Source: SZUA-36 sp963704855
GTDB taxonomy: Bacteria; Pseudomonadota; Gammaproteobacteria; Xanthomonadales; SZUA-36
Reading direction: 5' to 3'
NCBI GenBank assembly: GCA_963704855.1
Contig: CAVPHY010000024.1
Coordinates: forward strand, 62,001 to 126,000
DNA: 64,000 nt
Below the pieces are notes generated by a model. That model searched no databases. It worked only from the letters and a program-made list of their open reading frames with translations, and was not told where the DNA came from. A program made the position numbers and the translations under genes. Position 1 is the stretch's first letter; the number at the start of each line of letters is the position of its first letter. Positions 18,973 through 27,414 of this stretch are shown here, piece after piece.

Positions 18973-20961
18973 ATGAACTACCTTATTACCGGCGGGACAG
19001 GTTTTATCGGTCATAACCTGATTGGTGAATTACTGCAGCAAAAGAAAAAGGCCAACATCCATGTGCTGGTGCGCAAGGAGTCAAAGAAGAAATTTGAAGC
19101 GCTGAAAAAACAGTGGGGCGACGATGCCAAGCGTGTTTTTCCCATAACGGGAGACCTGACCCGGCCTTTTCTGGGTGTATCCGCCAAAAAGAGAAAAGAG
19201 CTTGAAGGGCAGATAGATCACGTTTTCCACCTTGCGGCCATTTATGACCTGATGGCATCAGCCGAAACCCAGATTCGTGTGAATGTGGAAGGCACCCACA
19301 ACGTCGTGCAGCTCGCTGCAGATATCAGGGCCAAGCGATTTCACCACATGAGTTCAATTGCGGCGGCCGGTCTTTATCCAGGTATCTTCCGGGAAGATAT
19401 GTTTGAAGAGGCTCATGGCCTGGATAACGCCTATTTCCGGACCAAGCATGATTCTGAAAGTATTGTCAGAAATGAGTGCCCGATGCCCTGGCGTATTTAC
19501 CGGCCGGGTATCGTTGTCGGGCATTCAGAAACCGGCGTGATCGACAAGATTGACGGCCCCTATTACTTCTTCAAGCTCATCCAGAAGATGCGCAAGATGC
19601 TGCCGTCCTGGATGCCGACGCTGGGCCTGGAAGGCGGCCGAATCAATATCGTGCCGGTTGATTACGTTGTGGATGCAACCATCTACATCGCCCACAAGGC
19701 AAAACTGGACGGCCAGTGTTTCCACCTGACCGACCCCAAGCCCAAACGCATCGGTGAGGTGCTGAACCTGTTTGCGAGAGCCGCCCATGCACCGCAAATG
19801 ACCATGCGTATCGACGCCAGGATTTTCAACTATATACCTTCCTCGGTCACGGCGGCTCTGAAAATGTTGCCACCCGTGAGGCGGATTACCCGGCAGGTGA
19901 TGAAGGATCTCGGTCTGCCGCCGGACATGATGAATTTTGTTAACTACCCTACCAAGTTTGATAACCGGGAAACGGAAAAGGCGCTCAAGGGTAGCGGTAT
20001 CATGGTCCCCAGGCTGGACGATTATGCATGGCGTTTATGGGATTACTGGGAAAGACACCTGGATCCGGATCTGTTCATCGATCGCAGCCTGCGTGGCCAT
20101 GTGCGCGGCCGTGTGGTGGTCGTCACCGGCGCCTCATCGGGAATAGGCAAGGCCGTATCCGCGATGATGGCAAGGGCGGGCGCGAAGGTCATATTGGTTG
20201 CCCGCGGTGAGGAAAAACTCGCGGAGGCACTGGAGGAAATCAAATCAATGGGTGGCAATGTCTTCAGCTACAGCTGTGATATCAGCGATCTCGACGCCTG
20301 TGACAGCCTGATCGACACGATCATCGCCGACCATGGCGTAATCGATGTACTGGTTAACAACGCCGGACGATCCATCCGCCGTTCCATTGCCCTTTCGTAT
20401 GACCGCTTCCACGATTTTGAACGCACCATGCAATTGAATTATTTCGGTAGCCTGCGGCTTATCCTGCGTGCATTGCCGGGTATGGCGGCGCGTCGGAAGG
20501 GACATGTAATCAACATTTCCTCGATCGGCGTACTCACCAACTCCCCGCGTTTTTCGGCCTACGTGGCATCTAAGGCAGCCCTCGATGCGTTTTCACGTTG
20601 TGCCTCTGCCGAGTACAGTGACACCGGTATTGCCTTCACGACGATCAATATGCCACTGGTGCGTACACCCATGATCGCCCCGACCAAGATGTACGAAAAC
20701 GTACCGACCATCACACCGGAGGAGGCTGCTGAATACATCAGGCAGGCGGTTATTTACAGACCGCAAAGAATTGCGACCCGTATGGGCGTGTTTGCACAAA
20801 CCCTGCATGCGGTAGCGCCGAAAATAGCCGAGATCGTCATGAACAGCGCTTTCCGGATGTTCCCGGATTCCTCGGCCGCCAAGGGTATCTCCGAAGAGCA
20901 GGAACAGGCGTCACCGGAGCAGATCGCCTTCGCCAGCCTGATGCAGGGTATTCACTGGTAA
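18973..20961 (+). CDS. Fatty acyl-CoA/ACP reductase (alcohol-forming, two SDR domains)
   Basis: A 662-residue enzyme reducing fatty acyl-CoA (or ACP) to fatty alcohol with NADPH. Residues ~1-370 are an extended SDR domain with GGTGFIG at 7-13, YFRTKHDSE as the YxxxK site and 'IYRPGIVVGHSETG'. Residues ~375-660 are a second SDR domain with GASSGIG, 'NNAGRSIRRSIALSYDRFHDF' and YVASK. Domain order and many whole segments match the Marinobacter fatty acyl reductase as I remember it. Start at 18973, GAGGG upstream. With the WS/DGAT genes it completes a wax ester pathway. Confidence 0.93.
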   Translation: MNYLITGGTGFIGHNLIGELLQQKKKANIHVLVRKESKKKFEALKKQWGDDAKRVFPITGDLTRPFLGVSAKKRKELEGQIDHVFHLAAIYDLMASAETQIRVNVEGTHNVVQLAADIRAKRFHHMSSIAAAGLYPGIFREDMFEEAHGLDNAYFRTKHDSESIVRNECPMPWRIYRPGIVVGHSETGVIDKIDGPYYFFKLIQKMRKMLPSWMPTLGLEGGRINIVPVDYVVDATIYIAHKAKLDGQCFHLTDPKPKRIGEVLNLFARAAHAPQMTMRIDARIFNYIPSSVTAALKMLPPVRRITRQVMKDLGLPPDMMNFVNYPTKFDNRETEKALKGSGIMVPRLDDYAWRLWDYWERHLDPDLFIDRSLRGHVRGRVVVVTGASSGIGKAVSAMMARAGAKVILVARGEEKLAEALEEIKSMGGNVFSYSCDISDLDACDSLIDTIIADHGVIDVLVNNAGRSIRRSIALSYDRFHDFERTMQLNYFGSLRLILRALPGMAARRKGHVINISSIGVLTNSPRFSAYVASKAALDAFSRCASAEYSDTGIAFTTINMPLVRTPMIAPTKMYENVPTITPEEAAEYIRQAVIYRPQRIATRMGVFAQTLHAVAPKIAEIVMNSAFRMFPDSSAAKGISEEQEQASPEQIAFASLMQGIHW

Positions 20962-20989
20962 GGCAGGGTCCGAATCTAAATTCCGCGGC

Positions 20990-21015
20990 GGGGTGTGTAA
21001 ACTCTCACACACCCC
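20990..21015 (+). terminator. Hairpin between the acyl reductase and zwf
   Basis: GGGGTGTGT (20990-20998) pairs with ACACACCCC (21007-21015) over an 8-nt loop. There is no T-tract, so it may be an attenuator or a Rho-dependent pause site rather than a simple terminator. Confidence 0.5.
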
Positions 21016-21037
21016 GTGACAGCGTCAGGTAAAACGT

Positions 21038-22507
21038 ATGGCAAAATTTGTACCCGTAGATATTTTTGACCTGGTCATCTTCGGCGGTGCGGGCGACCTC
21101 GCATTACGCAAGCTGATGCCGGCTCTCTATCACCGCGATTTTGACGGGCAATTACCCGCAGGCTGCCGGATAATTTCAATTGGCCGCAGTGCCCGAAAAC
21201 ACGATGAATTTCTCGCGCTGGTTGGTGACTCGCTACGGCAGAGGCTGCCGGCGTCGGACTTTTCAAACGAGTTTTGGAAGTCTTTTTCGCAACGTCTGCA
21301 ATACATCGAAGCAGATGCAATGGATCCGGCCAACTGGCGGGGGTTGAAGGATGCGCTGGAAGGATTCGAAGATCGCATCCGGGTTTTCTACCTGGCAACT
21401 GCGCCCAAGTTGTTCGGTGACATTGCGTGCGGTCTCAGCGAAAACGGCCTGATTACCAAAAACGTACGCATCGTGCTCGAGAAACCGGTGGGTAACGATT
21501 ACGCTTCTGCACTGGAGATCAATAACCGGGTTGGCGGGTGTTTTCCGGAGGACAGCATCTTCAGGATCGATCACTACCTGGGCAAGGAGACCGTGCAGAA
21601 TCTGCTGGCACTGCGCTTTGCCAATTCCCTGTTCGAACCGCTCTGGAATCGCGGTAACATCGATCACGTGCAGATCACCGTGGCGGAAGACCTCGGTGTT
21701 GGCGGACGGGTTGAGTTCTACGACCAGGTCGGCACTTTGCGGGATATGGTGCAGAACCACATGATGCAATTGCTCTGCCTGACGGCCATGGAGCCACCGG
21801 CCGACCGTGACCATGACGCCGTTCGGGGTGAGAAAATGAAAGTGCTGAAGGCGTTGAAGCCGATCGGTGCCGCCGAGGTCAAACTGCACACGGTGCGCGG
21901 ACAATACCAGGCCGGCGCAATCGATGGCCAGGCAGTTGACGGCTACCTCGATGAACTGGGTGGCAAGTCCAGCCAGACCGAGACTTTCGTCGCCCTGAAG
22001 TTGCAGATTGACAACTGGCGCTGGGCCAACGTGCCGTTTTACCTGCGCACCGGTAAACGGCTGAAAAAGAAATACTCGGAAATTGTCATCCAGTTCCAGG
22101 AAGTCCCCCACTCGATTTTCCCCGAACTCAACGATGCCCGTAACGCAAACCGGCTCAGTATTCGACTGCAGCCCGACGAAGGTGTGAAACTCGCCCTGAT
22201 GCTGAAGGATCCCGGCCCGGGCGGCTTTAACCTGCAACCGGTTTCCCTTGACCTGAGCTTTGCCGATGCTTCGGGCGCACGCTACCCCGATGCTTACGAG
22301 CGATTGCTGATAGAGGTAATCCGTGGCAACCCGGCCCTGTTCATGCGCCGTGACGAGGTTGAGTTCGCCTGGCGCTGGATCGATGAGATCATCGCTGGTT
22401 GGGAGACATCCAATCAGCCCATCGAATCTTACCAGGCCGGCACGATGGGGCCGACCGCTTCATCCCTGATGCTTGATCGCGATGGTCACTCCTGGTTTCC
22501 CGACTGA
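21038..22507 (+). CDS. zwf: Glucose-6-phosphate 1-dehydrogenase
   Basis: A 489-residue enzyme oxidising glucose 6-phosphate to 6-phosphogluconolactone with NADP+ or NAD+, the entry step of the oxidative pentose phosphate and Entner-Doudoroff routes. The coenzyme loop is 'FGGAGDLALRKLMPALY' (~12-28), and the active site 'RIDHYLGKETVQNL' (~179-192) holds the substrate-binding Lys and His. Length is normal. pgl follows 4 nt later, so they form an operon. It may supply NADPH for the neighbouring acyl reductase. Confidence 0.97.
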   Translation: MAKFVPVDIFDLVIFGGAGDLALRKLMPALYHRDFDGQLPAGCRIISIGRSARKHDEFLALVGDSLRQRLPASDFSNEFWKSFSQRLQYIEADAMDPANWRGLKDALEGFEDRIRVFYLATAPKLFGDIACGLSENGLITKNVRIVLEKPVGNDYASALEINNRVGGCFPEDSIFRIDHYLGKETVQNLLALRFANSLFEPLWNRGNIDHVQITVAEDLGVGGRVEFYDQVGTLRDMVQNHMMQLLCLTAMEPPADRDHDAVRGEKMKVLKALKPIGAAEVKLHTVRGQYQAGAIDGQAVDGYLDELGGKSSQTETFVALKLQIDNWRWANVPFYLRTGKRLKKKYSEIVIQFQEVPHSIFPELNDARNANRLSIRLQPDEGVKLALMLKDPGPGGFNLQPVSLDLSFADASGARYPDAYERLLIEVIRGNPALFMRRDEVEFAWRWIDEIIAGWETSNQPIESYQAGTMGPTASSLMLDRDGHSWFPD

Positions 22508-22511
22508 GTCC

Positions 22512-23216
22512 ATGCGCGGTGCTGTCGAACTCCGCACATTTGAAAACCGGCAGGCCGCTTTGGTCGCCGCTGCACGACTGCTTTCTGGACAGGTCAGGGA
22601 CGCGCTGGCCTGCGGGCCATCAGCAAAGGCTTCCCTGGTTGTAAGCGGTGGTTCGACACCGGGGCCCTGTTTTGATTTGCTGTCGATGGAATCACTGGAT
22701 TGGTCCAGGGTAACGGTTGTGCCCAGTGATGAACGCTGGGTGCCGGCTGACAGTCCCCACAGCAATGAAGGGCTGATCAGGAATCGCTTACTGCAGGGCA
22801 AGGCCGCAAGAGGCAACATCCTGCCATTTTTTCGCATGGGAATGGATGCCGCCGAGGCGCCCCGGCAAATCGAAAAGGAGCTGACCGGTGTTCGCCAGCC
22901 ATTCAGCGCCTCATTGCTCGGTATGGGAGAGGATGGTCATTTCGCCTCCCTGTTTCCTGATTTTGATGGTCTGCAGACAGCACTGGACCCGGGCAGCAAA
23001 GCCACATGCGTATTGGTGAAAACGGCGGGCAGCCCGCACCTTCGTATCAGCCTGACCTTGTCTGCCCTGCTCAATTCCGAGCATATCGTCCTGCTGATAT
23101 TTGGCGAGGCCAAGCGGCTGGTGTTTGAAGCCGCAAAAGCGGGCGGCAGCAATTATCCTGTTGGAGCGCTGTTGCACCATATCCGTCAGCCGTTAACGGT
23201 AATATGGGCCCCCTGA
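22512..23216 (+). CDS. pgl: 6-phosphogluconolactonase
   Basis: A 234-residue cytosolic lactonase hydrolysing 6-phosphogluconolactone to 6-phosphogluconate. Motifs: 'VVSGGSTPGPCFDLL' near 40, 'PSDERWVPADSPHSNEGL' near 73, and 'LGMGEDGHFASLFP' near 137. The start at 22512 lies 4 nt after the zwf stop, indicating translational coupling; an earlier in-frame start inside zwf is less likely. Confidence 0.95.
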   Translation: MRGAVELRTFENRQAALVAAARLLSGQVRDALACGPSAKASLVVSGGSTPGPCFDLLSMESLDWSRVTVVPSDERWVPADSPHSNEGLIRNRLLQGKAARGNILPFFRMGMDAAEAPRQIEKELTGVRQPFSASLLGMGEDGHFASLFPDFDGLQTALDPGSKATCVLVKTAGSPHLRISLTLSALLNSEHIVLLIFGEAKRLVFEAAKAGGSNYPVGALLHHIRQPLTVIWAP

Positions 23217-23287
23217 ACGATTGATTATGAACGGGACTCTCGCTGAAAACTCTCTCTTAAGCGTGTGTCTGACAAGCGGAGCAGGCG

Positions 23288-24415
23288 GTGCCTGATATGA
23301 ACAGGGATTTTTTAGTCAGGCCGGTCGAAAACCGAGACCTGGAAGAACTGGTGGAACTGGAAGAAACCAGTTTCAGCGGTGACCGGATGAGCCGACGCCG
23401 TTTTCAGCACTGGATCAAGGCCAGCAACAGAGTGTTCCTGGTGGTGGAAAATAACCGGAAAGCGGTTGCCTACGGACTTGTATTCCTGCACAAGGGTACA
23501 CGCCTGGCACGTTTGTATTCGATTACGGTTTCGGGCCTGATGCGTGGTAAGGGTATCGGCAAGATGCTGCTGCTGGCCCTGGAACACGCGGCGTCCGAAA
23601 AAGGCCGTTTCACCATGCGCCTGGAGGTGGCCAAGGATAATGACCGTGCGATCAATCTGTACGAAAGCCTGGGTTATCGCTCATTTGGCGAATACCATGA
23701 TTATTATGAAGATCACGGCGACGCCTTGCGTATGCAAAAACGTATTCGCCTCGTTGACCCGAAACAACTGATTCACCCGCTTCCCTGGTTTCAGCAGACA
23801 ACGGAGTTCACCTGTGGGCCGGCCGCGTTGATGATGGCCATGGCTGGCCTTAATAAGAAAGTAAAGCCAAGCCAGGAGCTGGAACTGGATCTTTGGAGGG
23901 AGGCCACCACGATATTCATGACATCGGGGCACGGAGGCTGTCACCCCCTGGGACTGGCGCTGGCTGCAAAAAAACGTGGTTTTAAAGTGAGCACGTATAT
24001 CAGCACGGATAAACCCCTGTTCCTGGAGGGTGTGCGCACAGAAAAGAAAAAGGAAATCATGCGGACAGTCGATCAGCAATTTCGCAGGCGGGCAAAAACG
24101 GAAAAGATCAAAGTTGTTTACTCTGAGCTGACGCAGAAGCAAATTTCCAGCGCACTTAAACGTGACCATGCAGTTATCATGCTCATCAGCACTTATCTAA
24201 TGGATGGGAAGAAAGCGCCTCACTGGGTTGCAGTGACTGGTGTGGATGAGGACTGCATCTATGTGCACGATCCCGATGTGGACGAGAGGTCACAGGATGC
24301 GCTTGATTGTCATCACGTTCCTATCGCCAGGGAGTATTTTGCAAAAATGTCGACTTTCGGTAATGATCGCTTACGTACAGCCGTCATTCTGAAAATGCCT
24401 AAAAAGGACAAGTAG
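23288..24415 (+). CDS. GNAT acetyltransferase fused to C39-like peptidase domain
   Basis: A 375-residue two-domain protein. Residues ~5-150 are a RimI-like GNAT domain with an acetyl-CoA loop 'GLMRGKGIGKMLL' (~88-100). Residues ~165-370 are a papain-like C39 domain: 'QTTEFTCGPAALMMAM' (~174-189) gives the probable nucleophilic Cys and 'PHWVAVTGVDED' (~315) the His. The GTG start at 23288 has GGAG 6 nt upstream; ATG at 23297 is an alternative. It is 7 nt upstream of a RimK-like ligase, so the pair is one operon. No ABC exporter typical of bacteriocin C39 peptidases is nearby. The peptide substrate is unknown. Confidence 0.83.
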   Translation: MPDMNRDFLVRPVENRDLEELVELEETSFSGDRMSRRRFQHWIKASNRVFLVVENNRKAVAYGLVFLHKGTRLARLYSITVSGLMRGKGIGKMLLLALEHAASEKGRFTMRLEVAKDNDRAINLYESLGYRSFGEYHDYYEDHGDALRMQKRIRLVDPKQLIHPLPWFQQTTEFTCGPAALMMAMAGLNKKVKPSQELELDLWREATTIFMTSGHGGCHPLGLALAAKKRGFKVSTYISTDKPLFLEGVRTEKKKEIMRTVDQQFRRRAKTEKIKVVYSELTQKQISSALKRDHAVIMLISTYLMDGKKAPHWVAVTGVDEDCIYVHDPDVDERSQDALDCHHVPIAREYFAKMSTFGNDRLRTAVILKMPKKDK

Positions 24416-24422
24416 AAACAAA

Positions 24423-25874
24423 ATGAATACATTGATCGTGGTGGATGATGAAGCCTTGTCACCCAATTCGCAGTTGGCCACCATCAGCTTCGACCAGTAC
24501 CTGTCTGATTATCCGAAGAAAGACGAGAGAAAAACCCGCGTTATCAATTTATGTGATACGGAGGCATATTTAAGCCGCGGTTATTATTGCTCCCTGCTGG
24601 CCGAGGCGCGTCAGCACAAGGTCCTGCCCAGTGTTAATACCATCAATGATTTGCGCGATACGAGTGCCGTAACCGCCTTTGATTTTGGCCTGACCGCATC
24701 AATCATAGACAGCGAGAGCTTTGCTGGGGATCAAAAAGTGATCCTGCCGGTATATTTCGGCTGGACTGAAAACGAAGCGTGGAAGAGGTTGGCCCGCATC
24801 GTGTTCGACCGTTACCCATCACCTATCCTGATGGTAAATTTGAGCCGTGATAGTGATGGTGTTCAACTTGAGATTACGCGGTCTGGATTCACCCAACTGG
24901 AAAAGGAACAGCAGGAACTGTTTCTAAGCCGGTTGGACAACTTTACCCAAAAAGTTTGGCGGCAACCCGCCCAGCGTAAACATCGTTGGGATATGGCCAT
25001 CCTGGTTGATCCGGGCGAGGCGAACCCACCCAGCGACAAAGAAGCCATCAACCGGTTTATCAGGGCAGCCTCCAAAGTGGGGATCAATGCAGAAACCATA
25101 ACGACCAGCAAACGGGCTCAGATCATCCAGTACGATGCCCTGTTTATCAGGGAAACAACAGCCATTGATCATCCTACCTATCGCTTGGCTCGAAAGGCAG
25201 AGCAGGAAGACCTGGTGGTCATCGATGATTCAACATCCATTCTTCGTTGCTGTAATAAAGTCTATTTGCACGATGCATTTTCCTATAACAATGTACCTTC
25301 GCTGAGAACGGTGGTCATGGCCGGTTACAGTGATTCACAGATGGGGGAAGTGGAGGACTCACTGGGTTATCCCATGGTGCTTAAAATGCCGGAAGGGTCT
25401 TTTTCCAAAGGTGTTTTCAAGGTCACCAATCGCCAGGAACTGAAAGAAAAACTGGCAGATTTGTTTAGTTATTCAGCATTGGTTCTGGCGCAGGAATACT
25501 TGTACACGGAATTTGACTGGCGTGTAGGTGTGCTCAATAACCGGGTCATTTACGCCTGTAAATACCATATGGCAAAAAACCACTGGCAGATCTATAACCA
25601 CGGTGCCAAGCGGAACCTGGAGGGTGGTTGGGAAACATTACCTACTTTCGAGACACCCAAAATCGTATTGGATGCAGCACTGAAGGCCTGCTCCATTATC
25701 GGCAGAAGTCTCTATGGTGTGGATATCAAGCAAAACGGGGACCAGGTGTACGTGATCGAGGTGAACGACAACCCCAACATCGATCACGATGTTGAAGATC
25801 GCTACCTGGGTACCGAGTTATACATGCTGATCATGCAGGAGTTCGCCAACCGCCTGGAGCAGCGCGGACGGTAA
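24423..25874 (+). CDS. RimK-like ATP-grasp ligase with N-terminal extension
   Basis: A 483-residue protein. Its C-terminal ~290 residues form an ATP-grasp domain of the RimK type: 'LGYPMVLKMPEGSFSKGVFKVTN' gives the ATP-binding lysines (~318-340), 'YTEFDWRVGVLNNRVIYACKY' follows, and 'GVDIKQNGDQVYVIEVNDNPNIDHD' (~435-460) binds metal. RimK enzymes add glutamate or other amino acids to C-termini or amines. The N-terminal ~190 residues are an extension absent from E. coli RimK. It is translationally close to the GNAT/C39 gene, so the two probably modify and trim the same peptide or protein. Confidence 0.85.
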   Translation: MNTLIVVDDEALSPNSQLATISFDQYLSDYPKKDERKTRVINLCDTEAYLSRGYYCSLLAEARQHKVLPSVNTINDLRDTSAVTAFDFGLTASIIDSESFAGDQKVILPVYFGWTENEAWKRLARIVFDRYPSPILMVNLSRDSDGVQLEITRSGFTQLEKEQQELFLSRLDNFTQKVWRQPAQRKHRWDMAILVDPGEANPPSDKEAINRFIRAASKVGINAETITTSKRAQIIQYDALFIRETTAIDHPTYRLARKAEQEDLVVIDDSTSILRCCNKVYLHDAFSYNNVPSLRTVVMAGYSDSQMGEVEDSLGYPMVLKMPEGSFSKGVFKVTNRQELKEKLADLFSYSALVLAQEYLYTEFDWRVGVLNNRVIYACKYHMAKNHWQIYNHGAKRNLEGGWETLPTFETPKIVLDAALKACSIIGRSLYGVDIKQNGDQVYVIEVNDNPNIDHDVEDRYLGTELYMLIMQEFANRLEQRGR

Positions 25875-25943
25875 AAGAGCCCGGTGAGCGCACCGTCTGA
25901 ATCGAAGTCTTCATAACGATAAAAACGTTGCTGGAATTCACCA

Positions 25944-27371
25944 CTAGCGCTCCGGTATCGGTGGCGGGCCATCCGGCAGGAAGGTGCTGTAGGTGCGACC
26001 ATCCTTGTCTTCCAGCCACTCTTTGTGGATTGCCGCGCGCGCGTCTTCATCCATGTACAGATCAACCATCGTGGCCGCCATACTCTTGGCGGCGTAGAGC
26101 ATGCCCTTGTGACCGATGGACATACCACCGGCGGCAACGACCGGCCAGGCATGCCAGGGTGTATCAGCCGGCGCAGTGCTCACCGACAGGTGCAGTGTGG
26201 GGACCACCCAGCTGACATCGGCGACATCGGTGGAACCGCCCTCGGGTGCGCCCGGGTTTTCATCAAGCGGCTCAGCCCTGGCATTCATACCAGTGGGTTC
26301 CTTGCCGGTGGCTATTTGAATTTCACGGGCAAATTCCAGTTCGCCTTCATCAAATTGCATCGGCCCCAGCCACTCGAAATTATCCTGGATCAAATGCGCA
26401 CCCGCCATGTTTGACAGCATTTCATAGGAACCCGCCGTCACCTTGAATTCCCCGCTGGTGCCGGTTGCGATGGCGACACCCTCGACGATTTTGCCGGCCC
26501 GTTCGATCAGGTCGTTGACACCATCGTGGGTCGAGTCGCGTAGCCATAGCCACAGGCTTGCATGCTCCGGTATGACATTGGGTACATCGCCACCACCGGT
26601 GATGGTGTAGTGCATACGGACGCTGGGTTTGACATGCTCGCGCATCTGGTTAATGGCGAAAGTGGTCATTTCGACGGCGTCCAGCGCGCTGCGGCCATTC
26701 CAGGGATCATAGGCGGAGTGCGCTGCGCGGCCCTCGAAAGCGATACGGACTTCGGCCATCGACTGCGTGCTGGAAGTATCCGCAGCAATCTGGTTGCTTG
26801 GGTGCCAGGCAAGCGCGACGTCAACATCGTCAAACAGCCCTTCGCGTACCATGTAGACCTTGCCACCCACGGATTCCTCTGCAGGTGTGCCAAAGAATAT
26901 AACCGTGCCCTGCAGGCTGCCATCGGCGATTAACTGCTTGATCGCCACGGCCGCACCCAGGCTGGCTGCTCCGAACAGGTTGTGGCCACAGCCATGGCCG
27001 CCGGCGCCCTTCATTAATGGGGCTTTGACAGACGTGGCCTGCTGGGAGAGACCGGGCAGGGCATCGTACTCACCCATGATACCGATAACAGGTTTTCCCG
27101 AACCGAAGCGGGCGGTGAATGCGGTTGGCAAACCAGCTACACCACGGGTGACTTCGAAGCCCTGTGCTTCAGCGTAGTCGGCCAGCAGGGCGGATGATTG
27201 ATACTCCCGCAGTGCCGTTTCGGCAAAGGCCCAGACCTGGTCACTCAATTCAATCAACTGGCCGGACTGGCTGTCGATGGCTTCAACGGCCTTGGTTTTG
27301 GAAGATTCCGTATCGGCTAAAGCCAGGCCGGAAAACAACAGAACAGAAAAGACCAGGGGGAGTTTCATCAT
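25944..27371 (-). CDS. Exported M20-family amidohydrolase (AbgB-like)
   Basis: A 475-residue metallohydrolase with a cleavable signal peptide (~19 residues ending in GLALA), so periplasmic. Zinc ligands lie in 'GIMGEYDALPG' (~97-107), 'GAGGHGCGHNLFGAA' (~120-134) and EE in 'TPAEESVGGK' (~163). A lid domain follows, with 'GRAAHSAYDPWNGRSALDA'. This resembles p-aminobenzoyl-glutamate hydrolase subunit B and other amidohydrolases. Natural substrate unknown. The gene ends near the RimK-like gene in convergent orientation. Confidence 0.88.
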   Translation of the reverse strand: MMKLPLVFSVLLFSGLALADTESSKTKAVEAIDSQSGQLIELSDQVWAFAETALREYQSSALLADYAEAQGFEVTRGVAGLPTAFTARFGSGKPVIGIMGEYDALPGLSQQATSVKAPLMKGAGGHGCGHNLFGAASLGAAVAIKQLIADGSLQGTVIFFGTPAEESVGGKVYMVREGLFDDVDVALAWHPSNQIAADTSSTQSMAEVRIAFEGRAAHSAYDPWNGRSALDAVEMTTFAINQMREHVKPSVRMHYTITGGGDVPNVIPEHASLWLWLRDSTHDGVNDLIERAGKIVEGVAIATGTSGEFKVTAGSYEMLSNMAGAHLIQDNFEWLGPMQFDEGELEFAREIQIATGKEPTGMNARAEPLDENPGAPEGGSTDVADVSWVVPTLHLSVSTAPADTPWHAWPVVAAGGMSIGHKGMLYAAKSMAATMVDLYMDEDARAAIHKEWLEDKDGRTYSTFLPDGPPPIPER

Positions 27372-27414
27372 GGGTTGGATCCTTTAAAAAGTTTGAAATG
27401 CCAGTCTGCAGGGC

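Noticed and set aside
23288..24415. Bacteriocin/microcin export system because of the C39 peptidase domain
   Set aside because: No ABC transporter, membrane fusion protein or double-glycine precursor is nearby; the domain is fused to GNAT instead.
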